This document shows positions 32,711 through 42,306 of a DNA stretch of 64,000 nucleotides, in pieces (the stretch's first letter is position 1; each line of letters begins with the position of its first letter). The notes under the pieces were generated by a model that did no database searches, was not told where the DNA came from, and saw nothing but the letters and a program-made list of their open reading frames with translations. Position numbers and translations under genes: made by a program. The stretch spans positions 3,844,001 through 3,908,000 of the forward strand of contig NZ_CP110629.1 of NCBI RefSeq assembly GCF_026153455.1, read 5' to 3'. Source of the DNA: Marinimicrobium sp. C6131 (GTDB lineage: Bacteria; Pseudomonadota; Gammaproteobacteria; Pseudomonadales; Cellvibrionaceae).

Positions 32711-35700
32711 ATGGACGTTCCCTTTGAAAGACGACCCTTGTTCAGACTGATTGGTGCGAGTGTGCTGGCGTTGAGCCTTTCGGCCGTCGTACACCCGGGT
32801 TATGCGCAGGAATCAGACGAAGAGGCCGATGCGACGGCCGACACCGAACCGTCCCTGTCGGAGGCCGAACCGGCCCAGCCCTCCATGGAGGAATTGGTCG
32901 TGGTGGGCGCACGGCTTTCACTGGAGACCGCGCGGGATATCAAACGTGAGTCCGCCAATATTGTCGACTCGGTGACAGCGGTCGACGTCGGTGCCCTGCC
33001 GGACAAGTCGGTGGCTGAGGCACTGCAGCGGCTGCCCGGCATCACCGTGTCCCGCTTTGCCGCCAGCAACGACACCCAACACTTTTCCGCCGAGCCGTCC
33101 GGCGTGGTCATTCGCGGCCTGGACCATGTGCGCTCGGAATTCAACAGCCGGGATACCTTCTCCGCCGACAGCTCCCGGGGCCTGAGCTGGGAAGATGTAT
33201 CGCCTGAGCTGATGAGCCGGGTCGATGTGTATAAAAACCAGAGCGCCAACCTGATTGAAGGTGGTATCGCCGGCGTGGTCGATCTGCACACGCGGGTACC
33301 GTTCGATTTTGACGGCGAAATGCTGGTCGGCTCCGCCGAAGTCAACTACAGCGAGGTGGCTGATTCCTTCGACCCCAATGTCTCTGGCCTCTACAGCAAT
33401 CGGTGGGAGACGGCTCTGGGGGATTTCGGCCTGTTGGGGCAGATTGCCACCTCCCGCCTGGACACCCGCAGTGAGGGCATCTATCTAGGCCGGATGGGCA
33501 TTCATGAACCGGGCTATTTCGAGGAAACCCTGCCCGACGGCACCGTCCGTCCCACTCAGGAAGAGACCTATGTGCCCACCTTTATCACCGCGCGGGACAA
33601 TCTGTATCAGCGGGAGCGCACCGGCGGTGCCTTTGCGGCCCAGTGGCAGAGTCCCGATGAAGAAATCGTGACCACCTTCCAGTTCAACCGCTCGGAATAC
33701 GAGCAGGTGAACACCGAGTACAGTGCACTGAACTTCCTGTTTGCCCTGTGGGGGCAGCCGGCGGACCACGTCATTCCCGCGGACTGGCCGGACGGTACCT
33801 ACCCCATGCCGGGCGAGACCTTCATGTTTCGTGAGGACCGCAGCTTTCTCGCCGGTGAGCCCACCGCCGGACCGGGCTGGTGGGGCGGCAGTGAAGAGGA
33901 GGCGGCCGCCTTCGGGGTGAACGAAGAAGGCATCCCCCTGATGAACCCCACCGGCTGTGGCTGGGGCACCTCTCAGGAGTATCTCGAAGAATACTGTGAG
34001 GAACCCTATGACCAGCGGGCCGTGGGGATGGAAACCAATTCCCGGCAGATTCACAGCGAAAGCATGACCCAGGATGCGTCCATCAATATCAAGTGGGCAC
34101 CCACTCATCAGTTCCGCGCCAACTTCGATCTGCAATACGTCGACGCCACGCGGGACAGCTACGGTACCGCCGGCGCATTGCAGAGCTACACCGGCATGTA
34201 CGCGGACTTCAGGGGTGACCTGCCGTTTATCGAGTATCGGGATCCGTTGAATGTGAACTTCTCGGAGGGTGGTCTGCAGAATCCCAACTCCTGGAATTAC
34301 GCCTGGGTTCAGGATCACAAGAGTGCCAGTGAAGGGGAGTCTCTGGCGTTCAAGGCGGACGGGGAGTACGACCTGAACGGCACCGACTGGGTGGAGTCGA
34401 TCGCTTTCGGGGCGCGCACGGTCAACCGGGAGCAACTGGTGCGTGAAGCGTGGAATTTCCGTGGCATCACCAGTCGTTGGGAAAGCGCGGCCTATTTCAA
34501 CGCCGACAAAACCGACCCCATTGATTCGGTGACCTACGCCGGGCAGGAAACCTTCTTTGGCGGCTACCCGGACCCTGAGGACTCGCTGACCTATCGGGCC
34601 TTTCCCAACGACTATATGGGCGGTGGTGTGATGGATTCCACAGAGTTTCTCTATATCGACCCGGAGGTCCTGGGCGACCCGAGTCAGGTGAATGAGTACT
34701 TTGATCGCCGCAACCTGGGGATCGGTCAGTTCTATCCGATCTGCTCCGCCGAAGGGCCCACCCGGGGTCAGGAAATTCTGGATGCCAACGGCAACTCCAC
34801 CTGCTTTACCCCCGGCGAGACGCTGACGGTGGAAGAAGAAGTGCATGCCGCTTACTTCATGGTCAATTACGGTGGTCCGGCGGCAACGCTGTTCAATACC
34901 GATATCGGTGTGTCGGGCAACGTTGGCGTGCGCTATGTGGAAACCAACACCCGCAGCGAAGGCAGTGTCAATTACGGTTCCTTCACCGACAGTCAACTGG
35001 AGTGCTACGAGTTGACCGAGGGCAATCAGGATAATCCCGACGCGCCGAACTCAGCGCCGCCGTCCACACCGTACTCAAGTGGTTGCTACCTGATCGGTGC
35101 CGAAGCGCACAACGAACAGGTGCCGGATATGCCCGATACGGTGGATGACGGCAACGGCAACATCATTGACAACCCGGCCAAGGTGTATCTGCCCGAGCAC
35201 ATTGAAGGGTCCCGTGAGGATCTGGCGTTTCACGACGGCACCATCGCGCCCGTGGTGGGGGATAAAACCCACTACCACCTGTTGCCCAGTGCGAACCTGA
35301 AGCTGGATGTGACGGAGAATGTGATTGTCCGTTTTGCCTACTCCAAAGCCATGGCGAGACCGGATTTCAGCATGTTCCGTTACGCCGCCAACATCAACGA
35401 GCCGGGCATCGATGTGGGTTACTCCGCCCAGTGCAAAACCTACAATCAGGAAACTGACACGGTGGAATCGGTGCCCAACTGCACGCCCAGTCCGGAGCTC
35501 AGTTATGACGACCAGGGTCGTCTGACTGGTGCGCGGCCCCGTTACTCGGTCAATACCGGCAACCCCTATCTGGAACCGATTACGGCGGATAACTACGACG
35601 CGACCTTCGAGTATTACTTCGAAGGCGCCGGCATGTTTACCGTCAATCTGTTCCAGAAGGACTTTGACAACTACATCACCTACGGCACCACCGTGGTGCC

Positions 35701-36298
35701 GGTGACCAACAACGGCGTCACCCGGGATATGTACATCAACGGTCCGGTCAACGGCGAAGGTGCCAGTGTCTGGGGCTACGAGGCGAACGTTCAGCGCTTC
35801 CTGGACTTCCTGCCCTCGCCCTGGGACGGTATCGGGTTTCAGGCCAACTACACGAAAATCTACAACCAGGGTATCGAGAACACCAACTACGATGGCGCTG
35901 GCGGCGCGGTGGACGCCGATGCCGAACGCTACGTGAAAACCGATGCGCTGCAGGGTATGTCCGAGGATGCCTACAACCTGGTGCTGATGTACGAAAAAGG
36001 CGACTTCGCTTTCCGCACCGCGTACAACTGGCGCTCGGAATATCTGGTGACCGCGAACGATTGCTGCAACCTGCCGGTGTGGCAGAGCGATCAGGGTTTC
36101 CTGGATGCTTCCATTCGCTACCGCCTGACGGACGGGCTGGAGGTGAGCCTGCAGGCCAGCAACATCCTCGATACCACCACCAACCTGCTGCAACAGGTGC
36201 GCGGCTCCGATCACGAAGACTACCCGAACCACAAGGTACCCACCGCCTGGTTCAAGAGTGATCGCCGTCTCTCCCTGGGGTTGCGCATGCGGTATTGA
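32711..36298 (+). CDS. TonB-dependent outer-membrane receptor, carbohydrate type
   Basis: The 1195-residue protein has a signal peptide ending at HPGYAQ (33), a TonB box-like EELVVVGAR at 60-68, the plug domain at about 75-200 (LPDKSVAEALQRLPGITVSR) and a barrel ending SLGLRMRY. Its length and the inserted Cys-containing loops (NPTGCGWGTSQEYL, SGCYLIGAE) suit the large sugar-type receptors of polysaccharide degraders. It should import oligosaccharides released by the neighbouring GH43/GH95 enzymes, using energy from a TonB complex. AAGGTAGG lies upstream of the ATG. It is followed by a terminator before the next GH43 gene. Confidence 0.93.
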   Translation: MDVPFERRPLFRLIGASVLALSLSAVVHPGYAQESDEEADATADTEPSLSEAEPAQPSMEELVVVGARLSLETARDIKRESANIVDSVTAVDVGALPDKSVAEALQRLPGITVSRFAASNDTQHFSAEPSGVVIRGLDHVRSEFNSRDTFSADSSRGLSWEDVSPELMSRVDVYKNQSANLIEGGIAGVVDLHTRVPFDFDGEMLVGSAEVNYSEVADSFDPNVSGLYSNRWETALGDFGLLGQIATSRLDTRSEGIYLGRMGIHEPGYFEETLPDGTVRPTQEETYVPTFITARDNLYQRERTGGAFAAQWQSPDEEIVTTFQFNRSEYEQVNTEYSALNFLFALWGQPADHVIPADWPDGTYPMPGETFMFREDRSFLAGEPTAGPGWWGGSEEEAAAFGVNEEGIPLMNPTGCGWGTSQEYLEEYCEEPYDQRAVGMETNSRQIHSESMTQDASINIKWAPTHQFRANFDLQYVDATRDSYGTAGALQSYTGMYADFRGDLPFIEYRDPLNVNFSEGGLQNPNSWNYAWVQDHKSASEGESLAFKADGEYDLNGTDWVESIAFGARTVNREQLVREAWNFRGITSRWESAAYFNADKTDPIDSVTYAGQETFFGGYPDPEDSLTYRAFPNDYMGGGVMDSTEFLYIDPEVLGDPSQVNEYFDRRNLGIGQFYPICSAEGPTRGQEILDANGNSTCFTPGETLTVEEEVHAAYFMVNYGGPAATLFNTDIGVSGNVGVRYVETNTRSEGSVNYGSFTDSQLECYELTEGNQDNPDAPNSAPPSTPYSSGCYLIGAEAHNEQVPDMPDTVDDGNGNIIDNPAKVYLPEHIEGSREDLAFHDGTIAPVVGDKTHYHLLPSANLKLDVTENVIVRFAYSKAMARPDFSMFRYAANINEPGIDVGYSAQCKTYNQETDTVESVPNCTPSPELSYDDQGRLTGARPRYSVNTGNPYLEPITADNYDATFEYYFEGAGMFTVNLFQKDFDNYITYGTTVVPVTNNGVTRDMYINGPVNGEGASVWGYEANVQRFLDFLPSPWDGIGFQANYTKIYNQGIENTNYDGAGGAVDADAERYVKTDALQGMSEDAYNLVLMYEKGDFAFRTAYNWRSEYLVTANDCCNLPVWQSDQGFLDASIRYRLTDGLEVSLQASNILDTTTNLLQQVRGSDHEDYPNHKVPTAWFKSDRRLSLGLRMRY

Positions 36299-36330
36299 TG
36301 GGTTCGTAACTCTCCCCTGCGATGAGCCTT

Positions 36331-36370
36331 GCCCCGGACGCGGTGATTGACCCCGCCCCGGGGCCTTTTT
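36331..36370 (+). terminator. Rho-independent terminator after receptor gene
   Basis: GCCCCGG (36331-36337) pairs with CCGGGGC (36358-36364), followed by CTTTTT (36365-36370). It separates the receptor from the downstream GH43 gene. Confidence 0.7.
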
Positions 36371-36405
36371 GTTATAGTCGACGTAACCAACAAGAGGTCA
36401 ATAAC

Positions 36406-38031
36406 GTGAATTGGATAAAACCCTTGGGTATGAGCCTGGCCGCCCTGATGCTGTTGCCCGGCTGCAGTGGGCAGTCCGGTGCGCTCGATCAGACAGCGCG
36501 CGGTGCGGAGCAGGGTGCTCACGATGCGATTGCTTCATCGTCGTCGCCGGATCAGCGAGCGAGCAACCCGCTCATCTGGGCCGATGTGCCGGACCCCTCC
36601 GTCATTCGGGTGGGCGATACCTATTACATGAGCAGTACCACCATGCACATGAACCCCGGCCTGCCCATCATGAAATCCCACAACCTGGTGGATTGGGAAC
36701 TGCTGGGTTATGCCTACGACACCCTGTCGGACGGAGACGAGTCCACGTTGAGTAACGGTGAGCAATCCTACGGCCAGGGCTCCTGGGCCAGCAGCCTTCG
36801 CTATCATCAGGGCCGTTTTTACGTCAGCACCTTCGCCAATCACACCGGCAAGACCTATATTTTCTCCACCGACGATATTGAAAGCGGTCAATGGCAGCGG
36901 GCCACACTGGACGAGCTGTTTCACGACGCCTCACTGGTGTTTGATCAGGGCCGGGTGTTCCTGATCTATGGCAACGATGACATCCATCTGGTCGAACTCA
37001 ATGCCGACGCCACCGCGGTCAAGCCCGATGGCCTGCGCACCACACTCATCGAAAAGGCCTCAGCCATCGCCGGCGATGAATTCTGGGTGCCCTCCGAAGG
37101 GGCGCAGCTGACCCGCAAAGACGGCATGTACTACCTCAATCTGATCAGTTGGCCCGCCGGTGGCATGCGCACCCAGTTGGTGTATCGGGCCGAGCAGCTC
37201 ACAGGACCTTATGAAGGGCGCATTGTGCTGGAAGACCGGGGCATTGCCCAGGGCGGATTGATCGATACCCCGGACGGCGACTGGTATGCGTTTCTGTTCC
37301 GCGACTTTGGCGCGGTGGGGCGCATTCCCTATCTGGTACCGGTGCAGTGGCGGGACGGCTGGCCCGAGTACGGCATTGACGGCCAGGTGCCCGAGCGGCT
37401 GCCGATCCTTGCCACGGGTGATGGTCTGAACAACCTGGTGGCCTCGGATGAATTTGAGTATGCATCCGATGCCGATCTGAAGCTCGCCTGGCAGTGGAAC
37501 CACAACCCGAATGACAAGGGCTGGTCGGTCACCGAGCAACCCGGCCAACTGACCCTCACCAACCAGCGCGTGGATTCCGGGCTGCTCGATACCCGCAACA
37601 CGCTCACCCAGCGGACCTTCGGCCCCGAATCCCGAGCCACGGTTGCTCTGGATGTCTCCGAACTGCGCTCCGGTGACCGGGCCGGTCTGGCCGCACTGCA
37701 GGCCAATTACGGGTTTGTCGGAGTAGAGCAGTCTGCCGCTGGCCGTGCGCTGGTGATGGTGAGCGGCAATGCCGAACAGGAACAGGTGCAGACGCGCATC
37801 CCCCTGACACAGTCCACTGTGTATCTCCAGATCCGGGCCGACTTCGAGGACCAGCGCGATCAGGCCAGCTTCTGGTACAGTCTGGATCAGGAACAGTGGA
37901 CCCGAATCGGCGAGCCCCTGGCGATGGAATACACCTTGCCCCATTTCATGGGCTACCGCTTCGCCCTGTTCAGCTACGCCACCGAGCAGGCTGGTGGCCG
38001 GGCCGCTTTTGATTATTACCGGGTGGAATGA
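36406..38031 (+). CDS. Second GH43-family lipoprotein
   Basis: The 541-residue protein has a lipobox LLPGC (Cys20), a GH43 propeller at about 50-360 and a C-terminal beta-sandwich. The candidate catalytic residues are the Asp in WADVPDPSVIRVGDTYYM, the Asp in LFHDASLVFDQG and the Glu in WVPSEGAQLTRKDGMYYL. The SSTTMHMNPGLPI segment is typical of a beta-xylosidase-like GH43 branch. It differs clearly from the GH43 at 30651. The start is a GTG at 36406 with AAGAGGT seven bases upstream; the ATG at 36322 lies inside the terminator. It works with the receptor on branched hemicellulose. Confidence 0.9.
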   Translation: MNWIKPLGMSLAALMLLPGCSGQSGALDQTARGAEQGAHDAIASSSSPDQRASNPLIWADVPDPSVIRVGDTYYMSSTTMHMNPGLPIMKSHNLVDWELLGYAYDTLSDGDESTLSNGEQSYGQGSWASSLRYHQGRFYVSTFANHTGKTYIFSTDDIESGQWQRATLDELFHDASLVFDQGRVFLIYGNDDIHLVELNADATAVKPDGLRTTLIEKASAIAGDEFWVPSEGAQLTRKDGMYYLNLISWPAGGMRTQLVYRAEQLTGPYEGRIVLEDRGIAQGGLIDTPDGDWYAFLFRDFGAVGRIPYLVPVQWRDGWPEYGIDGQVPERLPILATGDGLNNLVASDEFEYASDADLKLAWQWNHNPNDKGWSVTEQPGQLTLTNQRVDSGLLDTRNTLTQRTFGPESRATVALDVSELRSGDRAGLAALQANYGFVGVEQSAAGRALVMVSGNAEQEQVQTRIPLTQSTVYLQIRADFEDQRDQASFWYSLDQEQWTRIGEPLAMEYTLPHFMGYRFALFSYATEQAGGRAAFDYYRVE

Positions 38032-38040
38032 ATCGTTAGC

Positions 38041-38067
38041 GCCGTCCGGCTTGAGTCGCCGGGCGGC
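38041..38067. terminator. GC hairpin after second GH43 gene
   Basis: GCCGTCCGGC and GCCGGGCGGC pair with one G-T mismatch around a seven-base loop; there is no T run, so it may slow or protect rather than terminate. Confidence 0.35.
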
Positions 38068-38179
38068 CAAGGCCTTCCTGGTAGATTATAAGTAAAACTG
38101 AATTCTTATATGAAAAATAGTGCGATTTGCGGTAGTCTTCCCATACCCCCAATAACAAACCACCCTTGAGTCAATTGCC

Positions 38180-40717
38180 ATGTTCAATCGTCTGTTGTCG
38201 TTATTGCATCGCCCGACCCTGCCCCGATGGTTGGGGTTCGCCTCACTGTCATTGCTGACGGCCTGTCAGCCCACCGATACCACCTCCCCGGATACGGCGG
38301 CGGTGGACGCCCAACCGCTGACCTTCTGGTACGACCGGCCGGCCGAGGTCTGGACCGAAGCGCTGCCGCTGGGTAACGGTCGCCTCGGCGCCATGGTTTT
38401 TGGCGGGGTGGATCAGGCCGTGTTGCAACTGAATGAGGACACCGTCTGGGCCGGCGGCCCGCAGAATAACGTCAAGCCCTCGCTCAAGCCCCATCTGGAA
38501 AAGGTCGCGGAACTGGTGCTCGCCAATCGCCACGAGGAGGCCCAGGTCTACGCGGACGAGCACATCAAGTCCCATCACGACGGCATGCCCTACCAGACTG
38601 TGGGCAATCTGGTCATCGACCCACAACATCCGGAGCAGGCCAATGACTACCGTCGCACGCTGGATATCGGTCAGGCGTTGGCGCAGGTCCGCTACGAGGT
38701 GGATGGCGTGACCTATCAGCGGGAGACCTTCGCCGCCTTGTCCGCCCCCGTCATTGTGACCCGATGGACCGCCAGTGAGGCCGGAAAACTGGACCTGGAC
38801 TTGGGTTTCAACAGCCCCATGGAGCATAGCGTTTCCGTGGACAACCAGCGCCTGCGAGTGGAAGGCAAGGGCGGTGACCACGAGGGCGTGGAGGGAAGAA
38901 TCCGCTTTACCGCACTGGTCAATCCGATTCTGGAGGGCGGCACGCTGGATAGCACCGATACCGGGTTACGAATTCGCGGCGCCGACAGCGTGACCGTCTA
39001 CACCGTCATGGCCAGCAACTTTGTCCGCTATGACGATGTGTCGGCGGACCCCTCGGCCCGAGCCGAGCAACACCTGGCCGACGGCCTGCGCCGCTCCTAC
39101 GAGGAACTCCGAACGGCCCACATCGCGGCCTATCGGGATCAGTTTGATCGCGTCTCACTGGACCTCGGACCGGCGCCGGCGGAGGACCAGCCCACGGACC
39201 AGCGCCTGGCGAACTTCCGTGAGCAGAATGATCCTCATCTGGCGGCGCTCTACTTCCAGTTCGGCCGTTACCTGCTGATCAGCAGTTCCCAGCCCGGCAC
39301 TCAGCCGGCCAACCTGCAGGGCATCTGGAATGATCAACTGACGCCGCCCTGGGACAGCAAGTACACCCTCAACATCAATGCCGAAATGAACTACTGGCCG
39401 GCGGAGTCCACCAACCTGTCCGAACTGCACGAACCGCTGTTCGGCATGCTCAAAGACCTTTCGGTGACCGGGCGCGAGAGTGCACGGGAGTTGTACGACG
39501 CCGACGGCTGGATGGTGCACCATAACACCGATATCTGGCGCATGACCGGTCAGGTGGATGGGGCCTATATGTGGGGCCAGTGGCTGGGCGGCGCCGCCTG
39601 GCTCAGCCAGCACATCGGTTACCGTTACCACCATACCGGCAACCGGGACTTTCTCGCCGAGCATTACCCGATTCTGCGCGATGCCGCGCACTTCTACGCC
39701 AGCGTACTGACGGAAGATCCGGATACCGGCTGGCTGGTTCTGGTGCCCAGTAACTCCCCGGAGAACGATTATCTGCACCGGGATGATGGCGTACAGGCGG
39801 CCATCGACGCCGGCGTCACCATGGACAATCAGTTGGTCTTCGACCTCTTCTCTCTGGTTGTGGAAGCGGCCGAGGTGCTGGGGCAGGACGCGGAGTTCGC
39901 GGCGGAGCTGAGACAGCTGCGCGATCGGTTACCCCCCATGCAGATCGGCCAGCATGGGCAACTGCAGGAATGGTTGCAGGACTGGGACAGCCCCGAAGAC
40001 AAGCACCGCCATGTCTCTCACCTGTACGGCCTGCACCCGAGCAACCAGATCTCGCCTTACCGCACGCCGGAACTGTTCAGTGCCGTGCGCACCAGCATGG
40101 AAATGCGCGGGGATGAGTCCACCGGTTGGTCCATGGGTTGGAAAGTGGGTATCTGGGCGCGCCTGCAGGATGGCAACCGCGCCTACAAACTGCTCACCGA
40201 TCAGATCAAGCTGGTCACCGAGGACAGCGCCCAGTTTGAGGCCGGCGGCACTTACGCCAATATGTTTGCGGCCCACCCGCCGTACCAGATTGACGGCAAC
40301 TTCGGCGTGACCGCCGGTATCGCGGAGATGCTGGTACAGAGCCACGACGGCGCCATTCACCTGTTGCCCGCGCTACCGGATGCCTGGCCGAACGGCGAAG
40401 TCCAGGGGTTGGTGACCCGGGGTGGCTTTATCATCGATATGAGCTGGCGTGAGGGCAAAGTCAGCGAACTGAGCGTCCATTCGACCCTGGGTGGCCCCCT
40501 GCGCTTGCGGGTGCACTCGGACCTGACGCCGGCCGGTGACTTCGCGCTGGAGCCGGTCCGGGAGGGCACGCCAAACGACAATCCGCTGCTGCAGGTCCCG
40601 GTCATCAAAACGCCCATCATTCACCAACCCGAGGCGGTGCAGCCGGTGGACGTGGCGCCCAGTCGGCTATTGGAAGCGGACACGACGCGGGGTGGAGTTT
40701 ATCGATTCCGCGGTTGA
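38180..40717 (+). CDS. GH95-family lipoprotein (alpha-L-fucosidase/alpha-L-galactosidase)
   Basis: The 845-residue protein has a lipobox LLTAC (Cys29), the GH95 N-terminal beta domain (TEALPLGNGRLGAMVFGGV at about 60), and the (alpha/alpha)6 barrel with the conserved NLQGIWN and NINAEMNYWPAES near 380-410, the EHYPILRDAAHFY region and HRHVSHLYGLHP. GH95 enzymes remove alpha-1,2-fucose by inversion, and some act on alpha-L-galactose of xyloglucan or xylan. Beside two GH43 enzymes and a receptor, a side-chain-removing role on plant hemicellulose is likely. Its last 19 bases overlap the convergent exonuclease gene. Confidence 0.9.
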   Translation: MFNRLLSLLHRPTLPRWLGFASLSLLTACQPTDTTSPDTAAVDAQPLTFWYDRPAEVWTEALPLGNGRLGAMVFGGVDQAVLQLNEDTVWAGGPQNNVKPSLKPHLEKVAELVLANRHEEAQVYADEHIKSHHDGMPYQTVGNLVIDPQHPEQANDYRRTLDIGQALAQVRYEVDGVTYQRETFAALSAPVIVTRWTASEAGKLDLDLGFNSPMEHSVSVDNQRLRVEGKGGDHEGVEGRIRFTALVNPILEGGTLDSTDTGLRIRGADSVTVYTVMASNFVRYDDVSADPSARAEQHLADGLRRSYEELRTAHIAAYRDQFDRVSLDLGPAPAEDQPTDQRLANFREQNDPHLAALYFQFGRYLLISSSQPGTQPANLQGIWNDQLTPPWDSKYTLNINAEMNYWPAESTNLSELHEPLFGMLKDLSVTGRESARELYDADGWMVHHNTDIWRMTGQVDGAYMWGQWLGGAAWLSQHIGYRYHHTGNRDFLAEHYPILRDAAHFYASVLTEDPDTGWLVLVPSNSPENDYLHRDDGVQAAIDAGVTMDNQLVFDLFSLVVEAAEVLGQDAEFAAELRQLRDRLPPMQIGQHGQLQEWLQDWDSPEDKHRHVSHLYGLHPSNQISPYRTPELFSAVRTSMEMRGDESTGWSMGWKVGIWARLQDGNRAYKLLTDQIKLVTEDSAQFEAGGTYANMFAAHPPYQIDGNFGVTAGIAEMLVQSHDGAIHLLPALPDAWPNGEVQGLVTRGGFIIDMSWREGKVSELSVHSTLGGPLRLRVHSDLTPAGDFALEPVREGTPNDNPLLQVPVIKTPIIHQPEAVQPVDVAPSRLLEADTTRGGVYRFRG

Positions 40718-42180
40718 CCACCTTGTGTAAGCGGTGCCCACCTAACCTCTCGAGGTGGTTTCGAAACCACCTTGAGCAGGTAGCGGTAGATGTCCTTGTC
40801 CAACAAGTGGGCCTTGGTGGGTAAGGTTTCCAACTGCTCCCAATCCGGCTCGCCGCGCCCCTTCAGCGTTGCGAGAACACACCAGTTATCCAGCAGGAAA
40901 AGCGTGTGGGGCGATGCTTCATCGACCGGATTCCGATATTCAATCAGCGCCGCTGGTCCAGGGTAAGGCCAGGCCTTCAGCGCGAGGCTGCCGAGCGCGT
41001 CCATCAGACTCACATTGTGCTGCGCCGCTGACCAGTCCCCGGTGCACAGCCCCTTGCAGTGTTTCAGTTGACGTCCCATACAGGGGCTGTTCAGCGGTGC
41101 AGGCGTGATGATGACGTGATCGCATAAGCCGAATTGCTTTCCGGTATCAATCAGCGCATTGCGCGCTTTCTTTTTCGACGGGAACAGACCGTACATACGA
41201 CGATCGCGGGAGGCGGAGGGTGCCTCCATGATCTCCGGTCGCAATACGCCCTGTGCGTCTTTATGCAACTGCAGGGTGTACAGCGTGCTGACTCTGCGCA
41301 GCCGACGGTTGAACAGCGGTTGCCGGGTTTTGATTTCCTCGGCTTCCAGCAATAAGGCGCTCAACTCCCCCGTGGTGGGCTGCACCTGAATGTCCCGAAC
41401 CTGCTGACACATCGCCATACCACGGGCCGAGGCGCGATCGGCGGTGAAGTGGGACATCACCCGCTTGCGTACATCCACGCTTTTGCCGACATACAGCAGG
41501 CTGTTGTTCTCGCCGTAAAAATAATATACGCCGGGTCCGTTCGGTAATCGGTCCAGGCAGGCGGGGTCCAGTCCCGGTGGAATACTGGGTCGTCGCGTCT
41601 GAGCCTGAACGGCCTGCATAAACAATTCGGGTGAGCGCTCGGCTGCGGCTCGGCACAGGAACGTGTAGGTCGCCCGGGCATCCGCCAGGGCGCGGTGACG
41701 GGCATCGGTTTCAATCCCGAAGCGCTGGATGATCATCTCGAGGCTGTGACGTCGGTGTTCCGGATACAGGGCCCGGGACAGTTTGACGGTGCAGAGCAGC
41801 TCCAGTGAGAGCGGAAAACCCAGCGAGGCAAAGGCATTGTGCAGGAAGCCGTAATCAAAACGGACGTTGTGCGCCACAAACACCTTTCTTTCCAGGCGCT
41901 GAAAGATGGCCTTCGCCACCTGCTCAAAGCGCGGTGCGTCGGCCACCATCGCATCGGTGATCCCGGTAAAGCGTTGAATGGTCGGCGGGATGGCCATGCC
42001 CGGGTTGATGAGGGTGCTCCACTCTCGGACACCGTTCTCATCCACCTCGACAATGCCGATTTCGGTGATGCGGTCGCGGGTAACACTGCCGCCGGTGGTT
42101 TCGATGTCCACGATCGCCAGGGGGCGGTCCAGGCCGGGGAAGCGGGATGCAAATTGTGCGGTCGATACCAGATCTGACAA
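40699..42180 (-). CDS. DEDD exonuclease (PolIII epsilon-like) fused to GIY-YIG nuclease
   Basis: The 493-residue protein joins two nucleases. Residues 18-180 are a DnaQ-like 3'-5' exonuclease with DIETTG, HNVRFDYGFL and the HRALADARATY block. Residues 205-290 are a UvrC/Cho-type GIY-YIG domain (GPGVYYFYGENNSLLYVGKS). The C-terminal 200 residues include Cys-rich CMGRQLKHCKGLC, as in Cho-like proteins. Such fusions are known and are thought to act in nucleotide-excision-type repair. The start is a TTG at 42180 with GGAGG just upstream. It overlaps the 3' end of the GH95 gene, and the two are functionally unrelated. Confidence 0.85.
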   Translation of the reverse strand: MSDLVSTAQFASRFPGLDRPLAIVDIETTGGSVTRDRITEIGIVEVDENGVREWSTLINPGMAIPPTIQRFTGITDAMVADAPRFEQVAKAIFQRLERKVFVAHNVRFDYGFLHNAFASLGFPLSLELLCTVKLSRALYPEHRRHSLEMIIQRFGIETDARHRALADARATYTFLCRAAAERSPELFMQAVQAQTRRPSIPPGLDPACLDRLPNGPGVYYFYGENNSLLYVGKSVDVRKRVMSHFTADRASARGMAMCQQVRDIQVQPTTGELSALLLEAEEIKTRQPLFNRRLRRVSTLYTLQLHKDAQGVLRPEIMEAPSASRDRRMYGLFPSKKKARNALIDTGKQFGLCDHVIITPAPLNSPCMGRQLKHCKGLCTGDWSAAQHNVSLMDALGSLALKAWPYPGPAALIEYRNPVDEASPHTLFLLDNWCVLATLKGRGEPDWEQLETLPTKAHLLDKDIYRYLLKVVSKPPREVRWAPLTQGGQPRNR

Positions 42181-42263
42181 GCAGCCTCCAATCGAAAAGT
42201 GAACGAGTCACTGGCTACGCAAGGGAGGTGCCATTAGACCATAAAAAGTTGCTCCTATCGTCG

Positions 42264-42290
42264 CAGGCGGCACCCATGCGGTGCCGCCTG
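42264..42290 (-). terminator. Terminator-like hairpin after TonB-like gene
   Basis: CAGGCGGCACC and GGTGCCGCCTG pair perfectly around a five-base loop. On the reverse strand a short run of T (41 region) follows only after about 18 bases. Confidence 0.5.
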
Positions 42291-42306
42291 AACGTGGGAC
42301 TGACTC

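Noticed and set aside
33485..34996. Long reverse-strand reading within the TonB-dependent receptor gene
   Set aside because: Antisense shadow of a confident GC-rich gene; no ribosome site or domain.
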